From the NCBI GenBank assembly GCA_911728455.2, contig OU452231.1, forward strand, positions 6,106,963-6,170,962: 64,000 bases of DNA, written 5' to 3'. This document shows positions 21,477 to 34,755 of the stretch, piece by piece (position 1 is the first letter of the stretch; each line of letters starts with the position of its first letter). The notes under the pieces were generated by a model. That model was not told the origin of the DNA. It ran no database searches and was given only the letters and a program-made list of their open reading frames with translations. This DNA comes from Marthasterias glacialis. Lineage: Eukaryota; Echinodermata; Asteroidea; Forcipulatida; Asteriidae. The position numbers and the translations under genes were made by a program.

Positions 21477-22242
21477 ATGGTCAACTGTCTAGCCTCTGCT
21501 TGCTGAGAGATTATCAACAAATTGATGCATTAATATAATGCAGGGGTACTTCATGAAAGCGAAAGAGTAAAATGCTTCGGTGATTGCCTTGATGCTCTTT
21601 GAAGTGTTCTAGTAGGAATTCTTGTTTTCCTCAAAGACGGTGTCCTTTTTATACCGTAAGGCAAAAGAAACCCATGCCTTTTTAAGATAATGACAAAGTA
21701 CCAGGCCTTTGGACACTAATTGCTTCTACAGAACAGACAACAAAATAACAAAAACAGTCATCATTGTGGCAAAAAAAAAAAAAAACAAGATTATTTCTAC
21801 TGCTAGTTATACCGTACATTGAGGTACATATCAGGCCCAATGATGATGAGACAATTGTGGAAACGTGGAGCTACCATAACACATGGTACACAGGATGGGC
21901 CAACGAGCAACCACCTTTTGACCTGTTCTTGAGGGCATTCCACTGCAGTGATGTCACTATACTTGTTGCATGTATAAATTTTTCAACCTAAAAAAAACAA
22001 CAAATTGTCAAAATAAAGACAAAATAAAAAAATCAAATAAAAAAAAAGTTGTTACAAACTACGATCTTACTGAATATCAATTTAAGGCATGACACCCCAC
22101 TATACATGTACATGTACCTAAACAGCTGTAAACCAGATATTTGAAACAGGAATAAATACAGTGTATGAAACTTGGTTAAACCTTTTTATTCCTCCGTGGT
22201 GAAACCCTGGTTTCACCTAAACTGTACATATTAAACAAAACT

Positions 22243-22588
22243 CTGCTCCCTTAAAGCCCGAGCTCAACATTGGTAAACTGACTGTAAATCTTTGCACAAA
22301 TCAAGATATTTGTAATCAAACCAACCTTTGAAAATGTCAGCTCATTTCGTTGTTTTATTTGCTAGAAAAAGGTAAAAATGCATTCAGCATTTTTGTACGC
22401 ATTCCTGCGTCTCTCTGAGACGAAAGCTAACTTTGGATCTTATTTTGTTTATTATTTCAAAACGATAACACTTCAGGCAGAAATATTTCAAGGAAAGTTT
22501 TCTACCATCATTCTCCTTATACCATGTATGTAAATTGTGAACATTTGTGTTTTTCTTCTTACCAATGTTGAGCTGGGGCTTTAAAATC
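22243..22588. mobile_element. MITE O, copy 1 (~345 bp)
   Basis: The inverted ends are TAAAGCCCGAGCTCAACATT and AATGTTGAGCTGGGGCTTTA. The interior has GCACAAATCAAGATATTTGT and a short palindrome CGTCTCTCTGAGACG. A second, interrupted copy is at 60058-60670, and a degenerate relative in reverse orientation is at 52108-52420. Confidence 0.85.
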
Positions 22589-23084
22589 AAATGTCATTCA
22601 GACACAACAATCACATTAAGGTCTGAGAAGGGGGAAAAAACCGACCATTGAAAGTTGACATTTAAGTCCTTTGAAACTCAACACCCTTCAGGATCGTCCC
22701 AGTTCAAAACAGAATTGCCAGAAAAGCAGAACTGGGCTGGTTAAAGGTTGAGTCGAGTCAGTATTGTTAAGTGACTTGGTTCTCTGAACAAGGATTGATA
22801 TTATGTATCCAATCAACCTGCAATAAGCCAACTGTTATTATCCCATTGTGTAATCCCAAAGGCTATAACACTCACAGTGGTGCAAGGTATAGTCTGGTTT
22901 GAAGGTCAGATTCATACATTGCAATTTTTCTTTCTTTCATTTGTTTGCCAGGATGTGTTCAATTGGCCCTGTAACCTTGTGGCAAGAACACAATGTCAAG
23001 TGGTGTACTTGTAGCAAGTAGAACTAGAAGAGGATGTAGTGGTCCTTATGCTGAATGTTGCCAGTGAAAAAAGGCCAGTGCCGA

Positions 23085-23250
23085 ATTTCAGCAGAAAATA
23101 TTGCTTAACCAATTTCTGCTCAGGGAAAAAAGAAGTGTGGGAACCAGTCACAACAAAATACATGATCTTGTACTTTGGCTGGTAACCTGGTTATGGTACA
23201 TGTAAGTGAAATTGGTTTGCGCTGAGCTAATATTTGTGTTCAGTTATAAT
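23085..23250. mobile_element. Degenerate MITE M copy
   Basis: It has CCGAATTTCAGCAGAAAA, ACCAGTCACAACAAAATACA, TGGCTGGTAACCTGGTTATG and GCGCTGAGCTAAT in the same order as 15410-15605. The terminal repeats are decayed. Confidence 0.6.
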
Positions 23251-24569
23251 GAAATAGTCTGCTTTTGTAAATTACATGCAACGTAATCAGGTTTCTACTT
23301 GTAGCATACATGTACATATATACAGTATTGGGCAGATGCATAACACATTGGTATTTATTTTAAGCAGGTACTATATAATGCAAAAACTATCCCTCCATAA
23401 AAAAAAACACAATTGACAATTATGGAATTTTTTAGAGTGAGGCCAGACCAACAGAAGTAATTAAAAAGCATTAAATTGCTCTCTCTTAAAACATTCAATG
23501 ATAAATTTATGGAAAACTTCACCAATTTACAAATAACATACATTTTACGCTGCACATTCATAAATATACTTCATCCATAGACCTGTCCAAACCCTTGCCC
23601 CTCCCTTTTCCCCCAAATGAGGTCGGAAAAAATGCACAAATGAATGCTTTGTACATAAATAGCCCAATGATGTCTTTGCCCCGCTTGTGCCCCCCCAAAA
23701 AAAATGAATACATCTTTTGTCTGGTTATGCCACTGCAAATACTGCCCTTCTGTATAAAGACAAACAGATTATAAATGTGTATTTATCAGATGAATGAACA
23801 GATTCTGTGGAATTTTCCTTCCTTCTACCTAGATGAGGAATCAGGACTGCAGAATCCTTACACTAGATCCAAACCGGTCTCTCAATACTAATTATGTACA
23901 ACACCTACCCAGTCTTATCTGTCCTACCAGTTGATCATATATTTTCAGCGATCCCACAATGTGATATTCCTCCCCGCGGCAAACCAAGGGGTTCACTTAC
24001 TCCAGGCTGGCAAGTCGATGGTCTCTCTCCGTCCGAAGCTCACCCTTCCTCCCTGATCTCACTGTGTACTGAATTACCACTGTGAGGATTACGTGTATGT
24101 TTTAGATGAAACATAGTCAAGGCGTGAAGCTATTGTGTGTTACTGTTAGCAGCACAGAGAGATAGAATGGCCCTTTCTTTATGATGTTAGTGATTGGCCA
24201 TAAGAGAACTCAAGGTGATGTGCAGTGCTGCCGGATCAGATTTTGGCTGTACGGCATGATGGAGTATGTTTTTAGATGAACGAATTATCTGGTTAGGTTG
24301 CCTAAAAATACCTGCCTGAGTAGGCATGCAAAGTTTACAAAAATGAAAGACGGGATAAAACTGTCGTCTTGATCCTTTTTATCAATCATACAGAATCATC
24401 CTATTTGAGTTTTCCATTAAACACGTATGTCCAAGTACTTAAGGGATATTGCAGAAATCTTACTCTCTGTGAGATCTAATAAACATATTCAAAGGATCAT
24501 TTCGATCAAAACATCTTGAGATGAAAGATCATGCGCTCCTGCATCTGCTTCAGATTGCTGAAGATGTAC

Positions 24570-24725
24570 AGCAGGCCTGGAATTACACAGAGGCCACGGA
24601 GGCCATGGCCTCTATTGCCCCTGGTCTTGGCCTTGGTGCCCCTTCAAAACTGTCCCATAACCTTTAAGATTTTCCAATGGAAGTGCCCTTTGCAAAATGA
24701 ATATGGCCCTCTCTAGGATGAAATT
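24570..24725 (+). repeat. Repeat family E, reference copy
   Basis: GGCCTGGAATTACACAGAGG, CATGGCCTCTATTGCCCC, GGCCTTGGTGCCCCTTC, AAGTGCCCTTTGCAAAATGA. Clear relatives, both strands, lie near 690-865, 16415, 17565, 17650, 27480-27535, 28165-28280, 31015-31155, 34585-34755, 40400-40545, 48865-49040, 53240-53415 and 57050-57345. At 150-200 bp and at least twelve copies, it is the commonest element in the window. No open frame is shared and no inverted ends are obvious. Confidence 0.82.
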
Positions 24726-26234
24726 CCTGTACAGAACCCACATGTACATATGTACTATAATACCGTATACATTCTCTCAAATTTTTCTAATGAAGTCTCC
24801 ATAGCCTTAATACTTTTCTTTCCCAGTTTTCTCAGTATCAATTTGTCCCTGTAGGTTGCTGCACAGTGAGCAACAGTAATTACAGTGTAAACGCAGTGAT
24901 CCCAGCACATTACAAATATTCAGCCATTGTAAGGGCTTGAAATACCCACTTGACCACAGGCCAGAGTCCGTAATTTTAGCATTGGTCAGTAACTCACAAC
25001 CAAACAATTCCTGCATTCGAGTGTTTTTCTACATAATACATACATTTTCCTTAAAGTTCAGTAAATATCCAAAAATAAAGAATACATTTTAGGTCTTGTA
25101 AACATAATTTCTGGTGAAGTGACAGTTCTGAACAAGAGGACCTGTGGTATGAGCTGACAGATATTCTCTTGAAATTTGAGCCTTGCATTGTTGTCTGAAT
25201 ATCATTTTGTAGAAGCCTGCTTGTCAGAAAATACAGAGTCCATTCGATGTACAGGGACAGTCTTGATGTAAGTTCAAAACAAAAATAATGAAAAAATAAA
25301 GTAAGTTCTTGCAAACTGCTACCAACGAGACTCTTCCCTCAACCCCTACCCATGTCTCCCTCTTCATTATTCATCCCTTGCATCTTGTGGCTGCTTTCTG
25401 CTTCTCTTCACTTCTTTCCACTTGACTGCTTCTTTTACTCCAGTACACTTGTATGTGTATGTTGTGTTGTCATTTAGCCTTTGAGAAAGACTGAGGCGAA
25501 ACTGGAGGCCATTAGAAAAATTTTGCAAAAAATGTTGAAGTCCAAACTGGATATCTTTATTACAGTCTTTGTAATGATGTGTCATGCTTCTAGACCATGC
25601 TTAGACAATCTCAACACTCAGAGTATTATTTCAACGGTGGCCTTGGCCAAACACCTCATACCCCACAGTAGCTAAACACTGATTAATGCCTTGGAAGACC
25701 TCTCTCACTGCCTTTATCCATGCCTGCCCAAACTCATCAGAACAATAATCTAGTCTTTAATCCTGGACTGCATTCTAGGGGATCTGGGTGTTGGATGATG
25801 ATGCACATGTCTGAATGGGCGGGGGGAATGGGAAGCTAGCGTGAACAGTTGTAACTCAGATCAATCTGGTGATTTACAATGTAGCCGGAGCTATTAGCCT
25901 GTCATTTATGACTTGTGAGCAAGTCATGAGTACAAAGCTCCTGAGCTTTGTATGCAGTCATTATGGCTTTTGTGACTGCAGTGAATGGGACCTACACTGT
26001 ACATGTGTACAGTGTAGGCAATGAGCTGCGGATTGTACATGTACATATGTATGTTGCGGATTTGTATAATATATTTTAATGAAAAACCTACACTTTGTAC
26101 TTTTAGGAGCGAGACTTCTTCCAGTAATAGTGAAGGGGTGTGGATGAAGTTGATGTGCAAGCCTTGCAACACCGTAAAGCATCATAAACAATAATAACAG
26201 TGCACAGTTTCATTTAATAATACACAGTTCTTAT

Positions 26235-26660
26235 AGTGCTTTTCACGCGCAAAGGGCTTCCCAAATCCCTCATTATGTTTTTTTACAGGTATGCAGACCT
26301 CCTTTAATATGCTTGGAATTATAAGACCCATTTTACATGTATCTTTAAATACATGTAGAACCTTTTAACGGTTTACAAGTTGCTGTTGTGCAAACTTAAT
26401 GACAGTCAACCATGCCAGAAACATCGGGGCGAACCCCTTCTCTTAATGAAAAGTATACTGGGTTATTTAAATGTGCATTGCACAACACACGGGAGCTACG
26501 GCTTTACGTCCCATCCGAAGGACCAAGCAATAATAGTTAAGTGTCTTGCTTTAAGGACACACTTTTCAAGACCAGCAGGACTCGAACCCACACTCTGCTG
26601 ATAAGAAACAGCAGAGCTCGGGTCCAGTACGCTTGACCGCTCAGCCATGACACATCCATA
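26235..26660 (-). repeat. tRNA-related SINE-like repeat P
   Basis: GGCTTTACGTCCCATCCGAA, AAGTGTCTTGC, GGACTCGAACCCACACTCTG (B box inverse) and TTGACCGCTCAGCCATGACA give a minus-strand tRNA-like head with a conserved body. One copy is in the window. Repeats with this signature are, to my knowledge, common in marine invertebrate genomes. Confidence 0.7.
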
Positions 26661-28164
26661 CATTTGACCTTCTTCCACTCAACCAAAGAGGTCAAAGTAA
26701 AGGTCATGGTCTGAATTGACGAAATCCAAAATTCTGTTTCATGTTAGTTTTTTTTTAAGAAATTGTTACAGGAAACATTGTGTCAAAAAATCAACAAAAT
26801 TAGCCATATCTGGGCATATGGTGATGATTATACAGAACTGACTTGTCTGTTGTCTGTAAAGGATTAAATTATAGATACATTGTAAGACAAAGCATGACCC
26901 GTAATGTTACAATCACTAAAAACTGTTTTAGTTAATGTGTTTTTTACTGCTAGTTCTATCCAAAATGCTGTAGAAACAGGATTTAACTTCTGTCCGATAG
27001 ACCAGAAAACTAGACCTGCAAAAGTTCACTTAAATGAATAATTTGTAACATTCCCGTGAGACATAAACAAGAACATAAAATTGAGTTTTTAACAACTAGA
27101 CATATTTCGATCACTCATTAGTGGTTTTTGACTGCAAGTGTACGAGCCTGGAATTTTGTTTTTTGGGGAAAAAGGCAATTTATCCTGCAAAAAGGGCACA
27201 TTTTGAATGACTAGAAATCAAAGATTGTAGAGCGCCGAAGGCACAAGATGGGGAACTCGGCCTGAAATGTCAATGCCATTCAGCAAGTGACTCTTTTGAT
27301 ACAACGATAGATCAGTGCAGATCAGTGCAGATATTGACCATTGCTATCAATGGGAAACAGAACATTCACTTGCTGAAATGGCACCCATGCCTGTTTCGCG
27401 TTCCACCGATAGATAGAGCTCCAGTTCCTCATCTTGCGTCTTTGGCGCTCTTTAATCTTTGCTAAAAATTAAGAATTGCACCAAGACCAAGACAAGGGCA
27501 TTGAAAGGCCCTGTTCATCGGCCTGTGTAATTCCTGACATGCATACATGTACGTATGCACGCCAGTGAATCTCCATAAGAAACTGCATACACTGTATTTT
27601 TGCAAAGATTTTGTTGCCCTTCAAAACTATGCATGAATGCTTTTCAACCATCATGGGTTAACAATACAACTGGCATATGACATGTACCTGTTATGTGCTG
27701 AGTTTACAAGCTGTAAAAAAAAAAATCCAACGACAGAGTGCTCACCATAGAGTGATGCCGTTGGCTGTGTATATAGAATCAGCATTTTATACAAGTGAAA
27801 TACCGATATGATACATGCCTTATCAGATCAACCATCAGAAGTACGTAAATTTTAAGTGCATGTGTGCATTTTATGAATTTTGTTTCCTATGGATTTACTT
27901 TCTGCCTTCTTGTAAGTGAGTGTATCGTAATTTTAAAATGGATTCTGTGAACTCTGAAGTGTTAGGGTTGAGGAAGTTATGTTCGTGTCATTGGGTGAAA
28001 CAGAAATCCATTCCGGTAGTAAGATGGTTCCAACAGTTCTCTTTGGGATACATGTACATGTTCATTGCAACCTGGCATTTCAATCCTGATGTAAAGGGTA
28101 CATGTACTCCAATCCATTCCATTAAAAAAAATATCGTTGGCAGGCTTGATGCTTTGCTCTTTTA

Positions 28165-28280
28165 GAGGCGAGGTACTTTGCCATTGTAAAGATCACCTCC
28201 ATGAGGAACGTTTTTAATTTCCATCGGGGCATTTTAAAGGGCACCAAGGCAATGTATGCACATGTATTAGGCCTGCGTTG
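28165..28280 (-). repeat. Repeat family E, partial copy
   Basis: It has CTCCATGAGGAACG, GGGCACCAAGGCAATG and TTAGGCCTG, in the same order as other minus-type family E copies. Confidence 0.6.
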
Positions 28281-29622
28281 GGAATATTATTAATCGATAT
28301 CAAGTTCAGGATAAGGAGTCCGGACACACACAGGCAACGGTTTCCATGGCCCTCTGTGTGATTTCAGTCCTGGCTTTGTTTTGAAGCCGCTAATGAGAAT
28401 GCAGTAAGCAAGAGAGAGAGAGAGAGAAACTTTGCTAAGCGGATGGTTGTCAGCCACAGAATGCCATGTCATGTATCTTGCTCCTTACTGATTACCCTGC
28501 CAACTCTTGCTAATTACATGAACTTGTCGACACTAAACACCTTAAAATCATTCAGAATGAATCCCCTGGTTTTGCTTGAATTTGAAGGAGTTTTTTTTTA
28601 CTGAATCCACAAACTACCCATGCATGAGGCCCAACATACAAATCATAGGAAAGAGTCCAAACATTAGGGTGTTCAGTTACTTCAGAGTCGAACATGTTGA
28701 TGGATCTTGGACAGGTCCTGGTCAGAACACTGCCATTTAAATAGCTCTGTGATGGTGAAACCAAACTAGGCCCTGATCGATTCAAAATTAACTAGATTAT
28801 CTGCATTGAACAGTCTCAAGGGACCATCAACAGTCTAGTGTCTGTCTCCTTACTCCTTTTACAGAGAATTTGAGGAGTGAGAATTCATCCAAACAATCCG
28901 TTTTAACCTTCAAGTCTGGTGATTGATATTCTGTGATAATGGAAATCAGAATGATTTAATGGAATACCCTTTGAAAGTTGAACAAAAGGGTTTTGAAGTA
29001 GAGAATAATAAGAAAAATTCATTGACGTGCGAGATAATGTGCAGATTGAAAAGGATGGATTCGTGAGGCAAGTCATTTAAATTTTTATTGGCAAAATTTG
29101 GATCAGGGGTAGGGGTTTCGGGCACAGCTGGCTGGCTGCCTACAAATGAAGGTTACGCATTTTGATTTGGCACTCCCGGTCAGAAGACAAAGTTTACTTT
29201 GGGATTGGTATTTGTCTAAAACAGCGCATCGATTAGTTTCAATTTGAAAGCTCACTAGTTATAAAGATCATAATAGTAAAAATCCTCCAGAGAAATAGTT
29301 CCATCTGAAATACTGTCACAGTTGAGAAAATAGCATTTTCAAGACCATCAATTCACCACTGCTTATTTTGATTGCCACATGAATCGATATACAAACATGA
29401 CAAGACAATTTTTGTTTCTTTTGGTTTTCGTTTTCACTAAAACAAAATCACCTTCATCTAAATAAACATTTTCACAGGTTTGTTGGATGATGTGCTGAAA
29501 CTGAAAATCAGAGGGTGGCAATAGAGTCACTGTTTCAGAAATCATCAACGTAGTGTTTCTGTAAGCGACCTTATTAATCTCTGTAAAAACCATGAAATTT
29601 AATGTTCCTGCGCTTGGCCCAA

Positions 29623-29714
29623 TTTTATGGCACGTACCGCAAAATTCTGCACTAACGTCCCATAGAATCGCAGGCACTGTAAGTGCAGAATTCTGTGGTA
29701 AGCAGTGCCATAAG
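29623..29714. repeat. Foldback hairpin of ~90 bp
   Basis: TTATGGCACGTACCGC AAAATTCTGCAC pairs with GTGCAGAATTCTGTGGTAAG and CAGTGCCATAA. Both arms are near-complementary over about 32 bases. It may be a short MITE, with GAAATTTAATG at the left and CATTAGCGAAATTTC at the right as further outer pairing. Confidence 0.6.
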
Positions 29715-32700
29715 CCTGTACGCAGATGTTTTCTGCTTTCGGAGCTGCCATTAGCGAAATTTCTATTTCATAAACACTAGTAACCTTAAGACAAACGAAA
29801 GGCACGCTAGCTTGCAGGTGATTCTTGTAAGCGAATGAGTGATGTAACAATGCAATGTGGATGTGCACGTACGCGCTGTCGACTCTTCTGGATCGTTTAT
29901 GAAATACACTTTTGGTTGGAATTGCATGTTTTTCTGCTACAGTAAGCACGAATATTTACTTACTGGTAAACAGCTTTATAAAATATTGGGCCGTGATCTG
30001 AAGGGAATTCAGGATGTTTGAATAAGAAATATGCACTTCTCTGAATGAGTCTGTGAGGAAACATTGAAATTAAGGCTCCCCATTTACTCATAGTAATATG
30101 AAGCCGGTGCCATGGTCAAGGTCGGAGCCATCAAATGATGAATGCAAAACCCATAACGTGATAAGTCATAATGGAATGCAAACGGAACATTCACCGAGCC
30201 AGTAATTACTCCATGAATTAAATACAGGCATCAGACAGGATTTGACAGGCATGACTGCTCACCCTTTTACATTATGTAATTAAAATCAGACACTTGGGCA
30301 ACAATTTACCAGACACGGACCAGACATTTTCTTTTTCCTGTTCTGGTTTAATGATTTAGGTTGCGAATCAAATAACGACGGAGAGCCTCAGTTCTGTTTT
30401 GTTGTTGTTTTTTTCCCCTAATAGCATTGGTAAGATTGAACATGTTCTCACAGTTGCACATAACTTACGTGGTATAAAGATGGTCGTGGTGGAAAACTTT
30501 CCTTGAAATGCTATAGTTTTTGAGAAATGAGTAAAATGTTTAGTTTCAATCTTGCCAGTCTAGAACCAGATGTTTGAAAAGAGTGAATTATTTACAAGTT
30601 TTATTCATCACTATGTTCTTGCTGCTCTGATGACCGATTGCGCTTGAACTTTCCCCAGTTTGTTATTTATTGTTGGGTCACATAAAGAGTGGATACTGGT
30701 CTTTGACAATTACCAATATTGTCCGCAAGCTTTTTAAGATTCAAATGGAAATATCATATGTAGGGATAAAAAAAAACTTCTACATCACAAAAGGATGAAT
30801 CCATAAGGCCAATATAAGCTACTCATATTTGTAAGTAAATCTTATTTAACTTAACTTGAACTGCAAAAATGATCTGAATTTTGCTGAATCACAACGGGAA
30901 AATAGCATAAATTGATTTTCTGCGTCGTGAAAATTAACATTTGTGTAAAATGTGGACCGAGCTTAATGTGAGCAGGTCTCTGTAACCTTACCAGGCCAGA
31001 TATTTCACTAAGGCAATTGTGCCCCACGGGCATTGCATTGGCGCTTCTTTAAATATTTGAAGCCAAATTTTAATTTCCCTCCAAGAGGTGCCCCCCCCCA
31101 CCAAGGAAAACAGCCTTATCCAGCCTTGAAGAAAGTATCAACAGGCCTGTGTCACTCTGCATGCTCCCCCCCACCCCCCACCACCACCACCAACCGGAGT
31201 ACCAACCACTCTGTTTGCCAGAGTTTGGTCGTGAAATCTCGGCTGTGATTTGTTAACTGATGTGGCAGGCTAAATTAATTGATCTTTTGTAGACCTACCC
31301 AGATGTTCCATCGGAGAGGAAATCAAGTCCCTGCACTTTAACCTGTTAATACTTGCCATTTGCCAAGTCTAGGCAGATGTTGTAACGTAATCTTTCCAGT
31401 GGTCTGGGTAGTGAAACGGCAGCTTTGTTTTCAGAAAAAAACATAGACCAAGTTTGTATCCAGGGAATGTTTCCATCGGAAATACTTCGTAAAATCTAGA
31501 AATTAAGATTTGAAAACCAAGACCCCCATAAATCAATATTGCACAAAATCCCTGTCAATTTTTTTATTTTGTTACTTTTTTTCCCCACTAAAATATAATC
31601 ACCTAATCTGATGAATATTTCACTGGTTGGTTTTATGGTGTGTGTGTTTGTAGAGGATGGAAATTAATCTAGTCTTCCCACAAAACAATAGTGTGTTAAA
31701 TCCCTTTAAGAAATGGACTTTTCGCATAAAATTTTAGACCCGATGTCCACTGAAGCAGCTTGACTCTGGTAACAATATCTCACCGATGCACAAATTAGAT
31801 TGAAGTAGAAATAGCCCGAGCATCAACTACATTCCAGATTAGATCATAGCAGGGCCTTGTACAAGAGCTCTATATAGCTAGGGTTATCAGGCACTGCAAG
31901 ACCTGTCACTTATGATAGCTTTCACCTTTGTGAGTGTTTTTATTAACGCCGCTGACTGTCAACAAGGGTTAGGTACACACGCTGGAAAAAAAGAGATGCT
32001 GCACAGCTACTGATGAGCACTGCGCCCTGATTTTAAAGGTGCCATCTTGGTCTACTTTCCCTGAAACAATTCATTGTAAATAAATTCTTACCTTTGACAT
32101 TGTCTAGAACTCGCTGTTTGGAACGATTAGTTGTGCAAGGTATTAGTCAAAGAGTTGGAGACACTACTTGTATAAAGTAGCAGCAGATGTGTAGGCTACA
32201 TGAATACTCTCTTAAGATTTTCAATTGAAATTTACTCTGTTTGATGGAAACTACGGACAGACTGCAAAAGATTTGTCCCTGGCCTCAATCGAAAAGAGAG
32301 ATTTTCAATCTAATTGGAGTGATTTTCAATCGAACTATTTAACAGAGTAGGGTAGTTTCCCATTGTTTACACAGTTCCGAGCGAGCCTGTGCTTGTAATT
32401 TTTCTGAGATTTACTGGGTAAGTCTGGTGCCACCTAGTGTCCACCGGTGTCTTCCGTTGTGAGGCGCATGCTTCATTGGCCAACAATTTTGCGTCAAATT
32501 GTTCAGAGGTACATTACACGCAACACCTTCAAATCAAGGGGAAGGCAAGGCAGACATAGGGACTGATGATCAAAGGGTTCTATTGTTGGAACTTTGATCA
32601 CATCTAATCTCTAAAAACAAAAGTGAATGATGGGTATTTATTCACTCTCAAAATTGGTCATCTTCTTTGAAAATAAAATCTGATAGGAAGGCAATGTACT

Positions 32701-32728
32701 ATAACTATGTTTTATCGTACAGACTTTA

Positions 32729-33078
32729 AAAGGCAGGGGATACTTTTGGTAATTACTCCAAAATTAAATGACCATAAAAACTCACTTGGCAAGGAGCAGG
32801 GGAGACCTGTTGATAGTATAAAACATTGTGAGAAACGACTCCCTTTGAAGTAACATAGTTTTTGAGAAAGAGGACGTTTCTCGTTAAAATATTTGAATCT
32901 GAGAAAGGCTTCAGGCATGAAGCCTTTTTCATGTAATAACAAAACATGCAGTTTCAGCATTTTCGGATCCTTCTGGATGGAAATAACCGCTCCAGATTTT
33001 CGCCAATATCTCAAGAATTATAAAGGATTGAAACAAACATGGTTCCAAAATAATTACCATAGGTGTACCCTGCCTTTA
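32729..33078. mobile_element. MITE Q, copy 1, with internal hairpin
   Basis: The ends are AAAGGCAGGGGATAC and GTGTACCCTGCCTTT. Body words are GACCATAAAAACTCACTTGG, TCCAGATTTTCGCC and AATATCTCAAGAAT. An internal stem-loop lies at 32900-32931 (TGAGAAAGGCTTCA against TGAAGCCTTTTTCA). Other copies are at 38350-38609 and 45738-46133. Confidence 0.85.
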
Positions 33079-33454
33079 TTGCTATTTATGTTTTTGTCAT
33101 TTTATAAAATGTGCAATCTTTCAACTGGTAGAGCAAACTGCAAAGGTGGTGCAGTTGTTATTGTCAACAAAATTTGGCAATTAGCACTAGCAGTAAGGCA
33201 GTTACCCATTTAATTTTGATCCTGTTCACGATGAATGAGTTTTCATTGTGCCACTTGCTGTTCAGCAGACTGAACACTATTTAACTGGATTATCTCTCAC
33301 TTAATCCTGTTGCTGGAGTGAATCTATTCAATGTGGATTTCCAATTGGTATACAAGTTGGACCCAAAGCAGATTCTTTTGTGAATGGGAGAAACAAGCTG
33401 TTCCACAAACTCTAGGTAAAGCATAACCCTCCCCCTTTCCTAGCCTAAAATTCC

Positions 33455-33960
33455 CAGGTGTTTGCCATGCTATTCCCACTTGATTGATGATTTGTACCCC
33501 AACCCCCATGCTATTCCCTCTGCTTCCCTGATGATTTCTACCCAACCCCCATGCTATTCCCTCTGCTTCCCTGATGATTTCTACCCAACCCCCCATGCTA
33601 TTCCCTCTGCTTCCCTGATGATTTCTACCCAACCCCCCATGCTATTCCCTCTGCTTCCCTGATGATTTCTACCCAACCCCCATGCTATTCCCTCTGCTTC
33701 CCTGATGATTTCTACCCAACCCCCCATGCTATTCCCTCTGCTTCCCTGATGATTTCTACCCAACCCCCCATGCTATTCCCTCTGCTTCCCTGATGATTTC
33801 TACCCAACCCCCCATGCTATTCCCTCTGCTTCCCTGATGATTTCTACCCAACCCCCCATGCTATTCCCTCTGCTTCCCTGATGATTTCTACCCAACCCCC
33901 ATGCTATTCCCTCTGACTCCCAGGTAATTCCTACCAATTCCCATGCTTCATGTATTCCAA
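33455..33960 (+). repeat. Minisatellite, about 11 units of 43-45 bp
   Basis: The unit is CCATGCTATTCCCTCTGC plus TTCCCTGATGATTTCTACCC and a C-run. Nine units are near-identical, differing mainly in the length of the closing C-run (5 or 6). The first (33460) and last (33900) units are degenerate. Open frames on both strands across it are repeat artefacts. Confidence 0.92.
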
Positions 33961-34331
33961 CTAATTCCCTTGCCTATTGTAGGTCTGTGATTCACAAGAT
34001 ATTCCCATTTGGTCAACCGGTTCACTCCAGTTTCTCACTCCGAGGCCTGGAATTACTTGAAGCTTGTCTTCGCCTGGGTGCTCTGTTCTTCAAAAGGATC
34101 ACATGTACTTGTGGCAGTGTGGCACACTTAAATCAATGCCTTGCCCCCAAATCATGCTAAATTCTAGGCATGCACATTTGACAAGGAACAGGGTGAACAG
34201 GGCATTCTACAGGTGTGTGAAATCTCTGATTTTAAACCAGAAATGGTTTGTGTGCTGAAGCCTTGGTTAATAGGGTCAGCAATGCAACAACAGTACCTCA
34301 GAAACTTGAGCTTGTTCCTATAAACTACACA

Positions 34332-34460
34332 TAGGGCTGGATAGCTCAGTTGGTAGAGCGTCTGTACGTTAAGCCGGTGGTCGCAGTTTCAAATCCCGCT
34401 CCAGTCAATTTTTCTTTGTTCACCCAAAAATTGACTTAAAATTTGCCCAGTCAGTTTCCC
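34332..34460 (+). repeat. SINE family A, copy 2
   Basis: TAGCTCAGTTGGTAGAGC (A box), GTTTCAAATCCCGC (B box), then CCAGTCAATTTTTCTTTGTT and GCCCAGTCAGTTTCCC. Confidence 0.88.
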
Positions 34461-34584
34461 TTTTTTTATAAAATTTTTATAAGATAGTAACATGTTGGAT
34501 ACCCTGGATGAACAAAAGGATCATTTTAAAGTATAAATGTAAGATTAGTTTCTTTCTTGGTCCATTTTTTCCTCTTTTTTTTTA

Positions 34585-34755
34585 GGCAGGCCTTGAACTT
34601 CGCTCTTAAAGGGGCATGGAAATTTTCCTCTGGGAAGGGGCACTTCTACGAGGGAAATGTAAATTTGTATTGGATCTTTGCAAAGGGCACCACGGCAAAA
34701 ACACAGGGCACCATGGCAATTTCTGTGGGTGCAGTGGGTTGGTTCGAGGCCTGTA
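34585..34755 (-). repeat. Repeat family E, copy
   Basis: AAGGGGCACTTCTACGAGGG, AAATTTGTATTGGATC, GGGCACCACGGCAA and CGAGGCCTG place it in family E. The two open frames across it are not genes. Confidence 0.65.

Noticed and set aside
33324-33763. Minus-strand repetitive ORFs with GRNHQGSRGNSMG-like repeats
   Set aside because: They are translation of the 44-bp minisatellite, open by chance because the unit lacks stops, with no gene context.
33455-33960. CRISPR array
   Set aside because: Units are contiguous without unique spacers and the DNA is eukaryotic; it is a minisatellite.
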